Numbered from the stretch's first letter, positions 1-5,340 are shown. The stretch is 18,109 nt of DNA from an uncultured Clostridia bacterium (GCA_946184215.1 CAMHER010000012.1:1-18109); one strand, 5' to 3'. Notes: generated by a model not told the origin, from the sequence alone. Program-made: numbers and translations.

Positions 1-54
1 GACCTGAATCTGATTGACGCCCGGCAAGAAATACTCCACCGGGTCTTCGATGGT
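1..54 (-). pseudogene. Interrupted type IV pilus/type II secretion ATPase (PilB/GspE/ComGA family), internal fragment
   Basis: Read on the minus strand, the first 54 bases encode 18 residues, TIEDPVEYFLPGVNQIQV, and the frame stays open to the window edge. This matches the strongly conserved 'TIEDPVEY-xxPGxNQxQV' segment of GspE/PilB/ComGA hexameric ATPases. PilT has a different sequence here (TIEDPIEF without PGINQ), so an assembly ATPase is favoured. These cytoplasmic enzymes power assembly of type IV pili, type II secretion pseudopili or competence pili. Codon 55-57 on the minus strand is TAG, directly before the T, and the sequence beyond is not ATPase-like. The N-terminal half with Walker A is therefore missing on this side. 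I infer that the prophage split the gene and that the 5' half lies beyond the far prophage end. Which paralogue it is cannot be decided from 18 residues. Confidence 0.82.
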
Positions 55-75
55 CTATAAGATAGGCAACTAAAT
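40..75. other. Putative prophage-host junction (attachment site half)
   Basis: ATPase coding similarity stops between positions 54 and 57, and the sequence to the right is AT-richer and non-coding. The serine recombinase operon begins reading toward this point about 270 bp away, the usual arrangement for an integrase beside its attachment site. Large serine recombinases use attB sites of roughly 40-50 bp with a 2-bp crossover, so the core is probably near 50-57. The exact crossover cannot be fixed because the partner site is outside the window. Confidence 0.55.
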
Positions 76-286
76 ACCTCTGTAACATTGAACCCGCGCC
101 CATTTTTAACGATAACGAGTATACTCAACCACATAAAGCGCTCACCGCACGCGCAAATTCGGCACCACAAAGGCATTGACGAACAACCGATATGAACTTG
201 TCAAGGAGCGTATCTCCTTAAAATAGAGCAGGAAACTTTCTTCAGTATTTTAACATCAAAACGAGCCTCCTTCAATCCAAAATAAG
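58..286. other. Non-coding prophage end (probable recombinase arm/att region)
   Basis: No credible gene is visible in this stretch of about 230 bp. It is AT-rich compared with the flanks. It contains a short perfect inverted repeat, AAGGAG-CGTAT-CTCCTT (203-219), with no U-tract on either side, so it is not an obvious terminator. A minus-strand frame from about 136 runs out through the junction in a different frame from the ATPase, but its codons are not convincing. The stretch lies between the recombinase terminator and the host junction, so recombinase-binding arms are the most likely content. Confidence 0.4.
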
Positions 287-314
287 AAAGCGTCCAGCCG
301 AAGCCAGACGCTTT
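287..314 (-). terminator. Intrinsic terminator of the recombinase operon
   Basis: A perfect 8-bp stem (AAAGCGTC 287-294 with GACGCTTT 307-314) has a 12-nt loop. On the minus strand it is followed by CTTATTTT. It begins about 10 nt after the recombinase stop codon, so it should end that transcript. The plus side also has a T-rich tract, so it may act in both directions and insulate the disrupted host gene. Confidence 0.72.
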
Positions 315-324
315 TCACATTCTT

Positions 325-1896
325 TTATATTTCTGTCCCATCCTTGAACGTGACGCGGATATCCTTTGCACTGTAAACCGTCACGTAGCTTACAAGACTC
401 GTCCAAAGCTGATCTTCAAATTCCTTTATCTTTCCATGAGCCTTAAGGGTACAGACAAACTGTTCCAGCTGCACTTTTCTCCTGCCGTTTGTCTCGATGC
501 TCTTCGACGCATTTTCCAGCGCCGCTTTTAGTTTCTCGTACCGTTCCAGCAATGCATTGTATTGTTTCTCGCACTCGTCTTGATCCAACGCATGGTGAGC
601 GTTCTCCTCTACGCTTCGTTCCATTTGTGCTTTCGTTTCGACCAGTTCTTCACGGAGCTGCTTTCTTTTCTTCTCCAGCAGATCGCCGTTGCAAAGAGTA
701 TCAATTATGAGCTGCACATTTGCAACCAGCTCTTTCTTCCCGCGAATCATCCGATTGAACGCCCGGACGAAAGCGTCCTTGACCTGCGCCTCCGTCACGT
801 GCGTAGAATTGCATCTATTTCCTTTCCTGTATTTATTGTTACACTGGTGTACGACCTTTCTGTACTTGTCCGTGGAATGCCATACTTTTGCACCGAACCA
901 ACCGCCGCAGAGACCGCACTTTATTTTTGAGGAAAAGATGCTCACGCCGCAATAACGCATATCTCCATTTTGCCGATTAGCCATCACCTCCTGAACATAA
1001 TCAAACGTGGCGGGAGGAATGATAGCTTCATGGCAGCCCTCGACGTAATACTGCGGAACCTCGCCCTCGTTTTTCTTCATTTTATGCTGCAGGAAATCGA
1101 CCGTGAACTTCTTCTGCAGCAGAGCGTCCCCTTTGTATTTCTCGTTCTTCAGGATATTCTTCACGGTCTCGTTGCACCACTTCTTTTTGCCCGCTGGCGT
1201 GGGAATCCCCTCCTGCGTCAGCTTCTTGGCTATCGAATAACTGGAAAGCCCACTGATGAAAAGATCAAAAATACGCCGGACGGTCTTGGCCTGCTCCTCG
1301 TTGACCACGAGCCCGCCATCCGCTCCCCGGTCATAGCCGAGAAAATGCGAGTATGGTACGCTGACCTTGCCGTCCGCAAACCTCTTTCTCTGCCCCCATG
1401 TAATGTTTTCGGAGATGCTACGGCTCTCTTCCTGCGCCAGCGAACTCATGATGGTTATGAGGAGTTCACCCTTGGCGTCAAGCGTCCAGATGTTTTCCTT
1501 CTCAAAATATACCTCGATTCCCTTGTCCCGAAGCTGGCGAACCGTCGTAAGGCTGTCCACGGTGTTCCGCGCGAACCGGCTGACGCTCTTGGTGACGATG
1601 AGGTCGATATTCCCGGCAAGGGCGTCCCGAACCATGTTCTTGAATCCTTCGCGATGCTTCGTATTCGTGCCGCTGATGCCCTCGTCTGTATAAATCCCCG
1701 CGAACTCCCAGTCATCATGCGCTTTAATGAAACCCGTGTAATAATCCACCTGCGCCTCGTAGCTTGTCGATTGTTCCTCATGACTGGTTGAGACGCGGGC
1801 ATACCCGGCAACCTTACGTTTCTTCCTGATTCCGATTGGCTCCGCCGTAAACCGTGCTTTGGTCGCCGGAATCTCTGTCACCTTTCGTTTTTGCAT
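325..1896 (-). CDS. Large serine recombinase 1 (site-specific integrase), 523 aa
   Basis: This is a large serine recombinase that would integrate or excise the prophage by a phosphoserine DNA intermediate. Order of parts: an N-terminal resolvase domain (about 28-175) with YARVS, catalytic Ser36 and Arg34, and the SVSRFARNT motif (104-112); the 'recombinase' DNA-binding domain (about 180-310); a zinc ribbon with Cys327, Cys330, Cys352 and Cys362; then a charged coiled coil (about 395-485). All key parts are present and the length is normal for the family. The ATG at 1896 is preceded by AAGGAAA, and its first 19 nt overlap the end of recombinase 2, so the two are translationally coupled. This is the better integrase candidate of the pair because the coiled coil that controls synapsis is intact. 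Whether it works alone or with its neighbour is not shown by the sequence. Confidence 0.93.
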   Translation of the reverse strand: MQKRKVTEIPATKARFTAEPIGIRKKRKVAGYARVSTSHEEQSTSYEAQVDYYTGFIKAHDDWEFAGIYTDEGISGTNTKHREGFKNMVRDALAGNIDLIVTKSVSRFARNTVDSLTTVRQLRDKGIEVYFEKENIWTLDAKGELLITIMSSLAQEESRSISENITWGQRKRFADGKVSVPYSHFLGYDRGADGGLVVNEEQAKTVRRIFDLFISGLSSYSIAKKLTQEGIPTPAGKKKWCNETVKNILKNEKYKGDALLQKKFTVDFLQHKMKKNEGEVPQYYVEGCHEAIIPPATFDYVQEVMANRQNGDMRYCGVSIFSSKIKCGLCGGWFGAKVWHSTDKYRKVVHQCNNKYRKGNRCNSTHVTEAQVKDAFVRAFNRMIRGKKELVANVQLIIDTLCNGDLLEKKRKQLREELVETKAQMERSVEENAHHALDQDECEKQYNALLERYEKLKAALENASKSIETNGRRKVQLEQFVCTLKAHGKIKEFEDQLWTSLVSYVTVYSAKDIRVTFKDGTEI

Positions 1897-3239
1897 TTTC
1901 CTTCACGCTCCCGCCGTTTTGCCGCCTCGATTATCTTCCTTGTCTCGGACGCCCGTGCCCTTGCCTCCGGCGTCCAGCAGCTTTTATGGCCAGTATTCGG
2001 GCATCCCTTGAGCATAACGCGCCCGTCCTTGAAGTGGAACTCGGCAACGTTGCGCTCGGGGATGCTGATGAAATCCACTTTCTCGTGAAATACTCCTTCA
2101 TCAAATTCCTCCAACCCGAGCACATCCGCGCATGCCCTCATAAGGCTTACCGTGTTGACGCCTCCGCCCACGGAACACCGAAGACCATCTCTCCCTTTCC
2201 CCTGCGCGGCACGCTTGCAGCACCAGTAATCGCGCCCGTTCCCCTTTTTGTCAACGCGGTGGACATAATTCAGATGGCATGCAGGGCATCTGACCTTGCA
2301 CGCGAAAACTCCTATCTTGAAATTATGGTATGCCGGAGCGCCCAGTTCCTTGATTCTTTGACGCTCCTCCCGCACAGCATCAAACTCGGCTCTGCTGACG
2401 ATAGCAGGATGGCTGTTCTCAACAAAATACTGCGGCAATTCGCCCCGGTTCTTTACAACATGTTTTGAAATGGGATCGGTGACAAATCTTTTCTGCAGGA
2501 GAAGGCATCCCGTATAAGTCACGTTATCAAGGATGTTGTGGACGCTGGTTGGCGTCCACCGCCCGCCCGTTTTCGCGGGTATCCCGTCCGCATTGAGTTC
2601 CCTTACGATTTGCTTTCGCGCTTTCCCCGCAAGAAAATCGCGGTATATCCGCCTGACCACGTCCGCCTCTTCCGGCACTATGGCCAGCTCGTCCCCTTCC
2701 CATCGGTAGCCGTAAATCTGGAAATGAAGATGCGGCATCCCTTTTCTCATTCGCTTGTGGATGCCCCATTTCGTGTTTGCCGAGATGCTCCACACCTCTT
2801 CCTCCGCGAAAGACGCGAGAAGGGTAAGCAGGAACTCTCCGCCCTTGTCCAAAGTGCTTATGCGTTCCCTCTCGAACCGAACCTCGACGCCAATATCCCG
2901 GAGATGGCGCACCGTTTCCAATAGGTCGACGGTATTCCGTGCAAACCGCGATATGGATTTCGTCAGGATGATGTGTATCCTGCCCGCTTCGCAGTCGGCA
3001 ATCATTCGCTTGAACTCTTCGCGCTTTTCCTTCCCCGTGCCGGAGATGAACTTGTCGGCGTAAACGCCCGCATACTCCCACTCGGGATTGCCTTGAATGA
3101 GCCTGCTGTAATAGCTAACCTGTGCGGACAGGGAATGGCGAAGCTCCTCGGTATCCATCGATACCCTTGCATAAGCCGCGACGTGTTTCCGGACCTTGAC
3201 CACCGGAACAGACGCCTCAATCTTGCTTATCCTCGGCAT
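1878..3239 (-). CDS. Large serine recombinase 2, 453 aa, with atypical C-terminus
   Basis: This is a second serine recombinase directly upstream of and overlapping recombinase 1. The resolvase domain has YARVS with catalytic Ser27, SISRFARNT (95-103) and a typical 'recombinase' domain (about 165-300). A zinc ribbon is present (Cys318, Cys321, Cys340/341, Cys355). After it the protein differs from recombinase 1: the long coiled coil is missing and is replaced by about 95 residues ending in an Arg/Lys/Glu-rich helix. The resolvase alpha-E linker also drifts from the usual form (EEEVWSISANTKWG). The ATG at 3239 follows AAAGGGGG. Tandem serine recombinases that act together are known (CcrA/CcrB of SCCmec), and pairs like this occur in Firmicute prophages and integrative elements. 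This copy could be a partner subunit, a directionality component or an independent enzyme. Confidence 0.9.
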   Translation of the reverse strand: MPRISKIEASVPVVKVRKHVAAYARVSMDTEELRHSLSAQVSYYSRLIQGNPEWEYAGVYADKFISGTGKEKREEFKRMIADCEAGRIHIILTKSISRFARNTVDLLETVRHLRDIGVEVRFERERISTLDKGGEFLLTLLASFAEEEVWSISANTKWGIHKRMRKGMPHLHFQIYGYRWEGDELAIVPEEADVVRRIYRDFLAGKARKQIVRELNADGIPAKTGGRWTPTSVHNILDNVTYTGCLLLQKRFVTDPISKHVVKNRGELPQYFVENSHPAIVSRAEFDAVREERQRIKELGAPAYHNFKIGVFACKVRCPACHLNYVHRVDKKGNGRDYWCCKRAAQGKGRDGLRCSVGGGVNTVSLMRACADVLGLEEFDEGVFHEKVDFISIPERNVAEFHFKDGRVMLKGCPNTGHKSCWTPEARARASETRKIIEAAKRREREGKCKNER

Positions 3240-3258
3240 GACTTCGCGCCCCCTTTCA

Positions 3259-3333
3259 CACCATATATGTCTCTGAAGCTTTTACAAGTCAAGCCGATAC
3301 AACAGCTAAGTTTCCGATAATGGGGCGGTATTT
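3259..3333. repeat. Diverged direct repeat, copy A (covers SHOCT 3' end)
   Basis: This segment aligns without gaps with 3914-3988 (offset 655). By eye about 58 of 75 positions match, including an uninterrupted 13-base block reading CAAGTCAAGCCGA on the plus strand. It spans the last codons of the SHOCT gene and the start of the recombinase 2 leader. The pair suggests an old duplication of the SHOCT gene end. Confidence 0.75.
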
Positions 3334-3459
3334 CGCGAGGAATATCTTCTCGATTTCAGCGTATTCCTCCGCCGTCATGAGCCCTTCTTCCATCATGCGC
3401 CTCGCCATGCTCATGGTCGCTTGGTACATCAACTCATCGCGAAGCTGCTTCTTGCTCAT
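3289..3459 (-). CDS. Small SHOCT-like protein, 56 aa
   Basis: A short minus-strand gene starts with MSKKQLRDEL and ends in LAVVSA. It overlaps the end of the zinc-finger gene by 26 nt and precedes recombinase 2 by about 50 nt. Its core (MMEEGLMTAEEYAEIEKIF, about residues 22-40) matches the SHOCT-type pattern, a helix, 'G-L/I-T-x-E-E-Y/F' and a second helix. Family members commonly sit at the ends of larger proteins or as small partners beside mobile-element recombinases. The Shine-Dalgarno sequence GGGAGGG lies 6 nt before the ATG. I infer an accessory role in recombination, such as a recombinase-binding or directionality factor. No catalytic motif is visible. Confidence 0.75.
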   Translation of the reverse strand: MSKKQLRDELMYQATMSMARRMMEEGLMTAEEYAEIEKIFLAKYRPIIGNLAVVSA

Positions 3460-3859
3460 TGTCGTCCCTCCCGAACCTGGCTTCTATGTAACATTGATGG
3501 CTGCAATATTTCCTCTTCACCTGCCCGTAGACGGTGAACGTCCTGCCGCAGCCGACACAGACAATTTCCCGAAAAGCTTTCCTGTTCACAAGATCAAGAC
3601 GCGCGTTCCACCACTTGTTCCTGCACTTGTCCGAGCAGAACTTCTTTTCTTTCCGTCCGGGATTCTGTGCTACCGGCACTCCACAGCAAAGGCAGCGGTG
3701 CGTCCCGGAGTCGGGCTCCTCGCGTTTAGGCTTTGCCGCTCTCCTGTGGCAGAACGACTTGATGGTATTCACAGAAACGCCTACTTTTTTTGCGATCGTT
3801 CCATACCCCATTCCGGTCTTTCTTAATCCTGCAACAATCATCTTCTGATTTTCGGTCAT
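3434..3859 (-). CDS. Helix-turn-helix protein with two zinc-finger knuckles, 141 aa
   Basis: Residues 1-40 form a sigma-70 region 4/Myb-like helix-turn-helix (GMGYGTIAKKVGVSVNTIKSF). Two similar zinc knuckles follow, each CxxC-x15-CxxxC: Cys56/Cys59/Cys75/Cys79 and Cys101/Cys104/Cys119/Cys123. The 'KFCS' and 'KYCS' signatures resemble TRASH/MYM-type fingers. It is probably a DNA-binding protein, either a regulator of the recombinase operon or an accessory factor at the attachment site. The start is the ATG at 3859, 7 nt after AGGAGGG. Its 3' end overlaps the SHOCT gene. As I recall, proteins of this build are common just upstream of SHOCT and serine recombinase genes in Firmicute elements, which fits this operon. 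No experimental role is known to me. Confidence 0.82.
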   Translation of the reverse strand: MTENQKMIVAGLRKTGMGYGTIAKKVGVSVNTIKSFCHRRAAKPKREEPDSGTHRCLCCGVPVAQNPGRKEKKFCSDKCRNKWWNARLDLVNRKAFREIVCVGCGRTFTVYGQVKRKYCSHQCYIEARFGRDDNEQEAASR

Positions 3860-3893
3860 CGGTTATCCCTCCTACTTCTTGATTAGGTCGATA

Positions 3894-3913
3894 CGACCCC
3901 GCTCCAGCGGTCG
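3894..3913 (-). promoter_or_regulatory. Hairpin in the leader of the helix-turn-helix gene
   Basis: CGACC (3894-3898) can pair with GGTCG (3909-3913), extended by CGCT/AGCG, or instead with the preceding GGTCG (3886-3890) through a 3-nt loop. The two hairpins exclude each other. They lie between a 13-codon ORF and the start of the helix-turn-helix gene. A regulatory role is possible but unproven. Confidence 0.3.
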
Positions 3914-3988
3914 CACCATATATTTCTCTGAATCCCCTGCAAGTCAAGCCGAAACAGCAGATAAACTTCCTATGATGGTGCGATTTTA
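3914..3988. repeat. Diverged direct repeat, copy B (SHOCT gene relic)
   Basis: This is the partner of 3259-3333, about three-quarters identical by eye. Here the frame equivalent to the SHOCT C-terminus is broken: one base is missing relative to copy A, and an in-frame TAG appears at 3970-3972. Its position, in the leader upstream of the helix-turn-helix gene, suggests a decayed duplicate SHOCT gene whose middle has been deleted. Confidence 0.7.
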
Positions 3989-4011
3989 TCAGCCTCTGCT
4001 TTTGAGCTCAT
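3970..4011 (-). pseudogene. 13-codon ORF, probably a truncated SHOCT-like gene or leader peptide
   Basis: ATG at 4011 opens a 13-residue frame, MSSKAEADKIAPS, ending in TAG. It has an excellent ribosome binding site (GGAGGGG, 7 nt spacing), and its ATG overlaps the stop of the upstream 49-aa gene as ATGA. The second half aligns at DNA level with the 3' end of the intact SHOCT gene, so the simplest reading is a gene remnant that kept its start signal. It could still be translated as a coupling or leader peptide. Confidence 0.5.
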
Positions 4012-4157
4012 CGTATCTCCCCTCCTACTTCCTTAAAGAGAAAAGGAGAGCAATTTGACGAAGGTTCGTAAAAAACTTCTCTCCCTTCTTGTATTTCAGA
4101 GGACAAAAACGCTGTCTTTGGACACTGGGAAATATCTCCCTTGTTTTCTATTGACAT
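4008..4157 (-). CDS. Small protein of unknown function, 49 aa, first gene of the recombinase operon
   Basis: The 50-codon frame starts MSIENKGDISQC and ends VGGEIR. It has two cysteines (12 and 36), and the central part reads FLSSEIQEGREVFYEPSS. The ribosome binding site AGGAGGGG lies 6 nt before the ATG, and the stop overlaps the next ATG (ATGA), so it appears to be a coupled gene and not a chance frame. No domain, signal peptide or membrane segment is visible, and I do not recognise the family. As the first gene of the recombination operon it could be an excision factor or regulator, but this rests on position only. Confidence 0.6.
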   Translation of the reverse strand: MSIENKGDISQCPKTAFLSSEIQEGREVFYEPSSNCSPFLFKEVGGEIR

Positions 4158-4310
4158 CTCATTCCCCTCCTACTTACTGATAGAGATGGGGGACGGATTT
4201 ATACGAAAAAGATACAAAAAAATTTTTTCCCGACACACTTTTGACACATCGCCTCGCTATACTACAGACAGTCAAGAACAACACAACAAATTTTTAGGAG
4301 ATTGAATCAA
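4158..4310. promoter_or_regulatory. Divergent intergenic region between the recombinase operon and the secreted-peptide gene
   Basis: This gap of about 150 bp is AT-rich and must hold the start signals for both directions. On the minus strand a TATAAA-like -10 (CGTATAAAT) lies near 4196-4204, without a clear -35 box. On the plus strand TTGACA (4241-4246) and TATACT (4258-4263) are present but only 11 bp apart, which is too close for a standard sigma-70 pair. No convincing operator palindrome was found, though GACACA occurs twice in tandem (4232-4248). Confidence 0.4.
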
Positions 4311-4556
4311 ATGAAGAAAATGATGATGGCAATGATGGCGGCGGCGATGATCTCGACCACGGGGACGGCTTTGGCGGCAACGCCGGAGCGCGGTTACTGC
4401 AGAGACAACTCACCGGCTATCGAAATGAGCTACGCGCATTGCGGCGGCGGATACTACGGCGGAGGTCGCGGAGGACGAGGCGGCTACGGCTGCGATGGTT
4501 ACGGCTACGGACACCGTGGCGGTTACTGCTACGACAACGAAAACAACGAAGGCTAA
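4311..4556 (+). CDS. Secreted Gly/Tyr/Cys-rich small protein, 81 aa
   Basis: This is the only plus-strand gene I accept. The ATG at 4311 is chosen because AGGAG ends 10 nt before it. The in-frame TTG at 4302 would sit only 1 nt after that site. Residues 1-22 are a signal peptide (MKKMMMAMMAAAM, cleavage probably after ALA). The mature chain of about 59 residues has 18 Gly and 9 Tyr, four Cys (30, 44, 61, 73) and several Arg and His, and ends in an acidic Asn-rich tail. It should be exported and is probably unstructured or disulfide-linked. It has its own terminator and runs against the prophage operons, which fits a moron or resident accessory gene. The function is unknown. Surface or outer-membrane association, metal binding or a bacteriocin-like role are all possible. 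Confidence 0.72.
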   Translation: MKKMMMAMMAAAMISTTGTALAATPERGYCRDNSPAIEMSYAHCGGGYYGGGRGGRGGYGCDGYGYGHRGGYCYDNENNEG

Positions 4557-4569
4557 CACCCCAAAAACA

Positions 4570-4612
4570 GAACAGGCTTCCGAGGAGAAAAGCTCGGAAG
4601 CCTGTTCTTTCA
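4570..4612 (+). terminator. Strong intrinsic terminator of the secreted-peptide gene
   Basis: A perfect 15-bp stem (GAACAGGCTTCCGAG 4570-4584 with its complement 4593-4607) has an 8-nt loop and is followed by TTTCATTTCAT. It starts 14 nt after the stop codon at 4556. Confidence 0.88.
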
Positions 4613-4621
4613 TTTCATAAT

Positions 4622-4665
4622 AAAAAAAGGAGGCCGCCCGCTGAAAGGAGGTAGCGCGGGCGGTC
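4622..4665 (-). terminator. Intrinsic terminator for minus-strand transcription, loop carrying an anti-Shine-Dalgarno sequence
   Basis: A 10-bp GC-rich stem (4632-4641 with 4656-4665, one G-U pair) is followed on the minus strand by seven T residues (4628-4622). The 14-nt loop reads GCTACCTCCTTTCA on the minus strand and contains ACCTCCTTT, the 16S rRNA tail sequence. It faces the plus-strand terminator just to its left, so convergent transcripts end here. Confidence 0.75.
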
Positions 4666-4666
4666 A

Positions 4667-4951
4667 TGACAAAAACAAAGACCGAAAAATGTTAATTATA
4701 ATATACCATGAGCATAGGGAAAGAATTCAATTATATCAAGGATTCACAGCTTTTTTCGGTAGGGTTATAAAACTCAACCTACAAATGCCCTAAAATCGTG
4801 CTTGAAATGCCTTGCCCCTTTATAAATACACGGTTCTGGAATTGTAGGTTAAGATTTCGGCGGTGTTTTAATTTGCATGAAAAACGTCATCGTAAAAAGT
4901 ATTTATTTCTTTACTTATTACTTTCCTCGCCATTCTATAGATTACTCCTCT
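4667..4951. other. Gene-free AT-rich stretch with an inverted repeat and a promoter-like -10
   Basis: I see no supported gene in this stretch of about 285 bp. It contains an interrupted inverted repeat, CTCAACCTACAA (4773-4784) with TTGTAGGTTAAG (4842-4853), 11 of 12 positions paired. It also has a minus-strand extended -10, TGATATAAT (4738-4730), that would start a transcript of about 100 nt ending at the 4622-4665 terminator. It may be a relic of an insertion sequence, the 3' untranslated region of the 4952-5281 gene, or both. Confidence 0.45.
4730..4738 (-). promoter_or_regulatory. Candidate extended -10 promoter (possible small RNA)
   Basis: TGATATAAT on the minus strand is the same nine bases as the -10 element upstream of the 4952-5281 gene. 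No good -35 is visible. Start would be near 4723, giving a transcript of about 100 nt ending at the minus-strand terminator. Confidence 0.3.
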
Positions 4952-5281
4952 CTATTGAAAAAAATCAAAGCAATACAAGAAAATTTTCTCGGCTATCGTA
5001 CCCCGCTTTACCTGGACAGGGCGCTCCGTCATTCGGCTCGTCTTGTAATACCAAATATCTCCGCTGTAGCGAAACCACCAATCGACAACTTCCGCAACCT
5101 CGCCGTCACGCACATACTTCACTGAAGCCAGAAAGGTATCCGGCTTTCTTTCGATAGTTTCCTCAATGATATAGTACTCGTATGCATCCTCGTTTCCGAT
5201 GTAAACATCCGCTGCACTGGTTTTCTGCGGCGAGAACATAAGAGCAAAAACCAATACGACCAGCAACGTAAGTCTTCTCAA
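4952..5281 (-). CDS. Small secreted protein of unknown function, 109 aa, TTG start
   Basis: The start is TTG at 5281: GGAGGG lies about 7 nt upstream, and the earlier GTG (5296) has no ribosome binding site because it sits on top of that motif. Residues 1-23 form a signal peptide (hydrophobic LLVVLVFALMF, then QKTSA with cleavage near Ala23). The mature part of about 86 residues is rich in aromatic residues (YEYYI, DWWFRY, IWYYK) with alternating charge, suggesting a small beta-sheet domain. No cysteine pair or catalytic motif stands out. The gene is more AT-rich than the phage operon and has its own promoter-like element. It lies outside the late operon, beyond its terminator, so it is probably a moron or a resident host gene. 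The last residues (IFLYCFDFFQ) may be intact or slightly truncated. Confidence 0.68.
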   Translation of the reverse strand: MRRLTLLVVLVFALMFSPQKTSAADVYIGNEDAYEYYIIEETIERKPDTFLASVKYVRDGEVAEVVDWWFRYSGDIWYYKTSRMTERPVQVKRGTIAEKIFLYCFDFFQ

Positions 5282-5325
5282 AGTTAATCCCTCCACGAAT
5301 AGTATTCACGTCTTTCAGCAGTATA

Positions 5326-5334
5326 ATTATATCA
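5326..5334 (-). promoter_or_regulatory. Extended -10 promoter for the 4952-5281 gene
   Basis: TGATATAAT on the minus strand is a perfect extended -10 element, about 45 nt before the TTG start, with a short AT-rich leader. The -35 region overlaps the terminator U-tract and is poor, as is common with extended -10 promoters. Confidence 0.6.
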
Positions 5335-5340
5335 TAAACA

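Noticed and set aside
1..60. Plus-strand open frame ending at 58-60 (DLNLIDARQEILHRVFDGL)
   Set aside because: The minus strand of the same bases encodes the unmistakable pilus ATPase core, so the plus frame is its shadow.
970..1791. 273-codon plus-strand open frame opposite recombinase 1
   Set aside because: It is the antisense of the recombinase catalytic region and has no family features.
4241..4263. TTGACA and TATACT as a plus-strand sigma-70 promoter for the secreted peptide
   Set aside because: The spacing is only 11 bp, outside the 15-20 bp range, so I do not call a promoter from this pair, although one must exist nearby.
4666..4695. Nine-codon plus-strand ORF (MTKTKTEKC) after AAAGGAGGT
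   Set aside because: The spacing of 14 nt is long, the motif is inside a hairpin loop, and a strong terminator lies just upstream; there is no sign of transcription on this strand.
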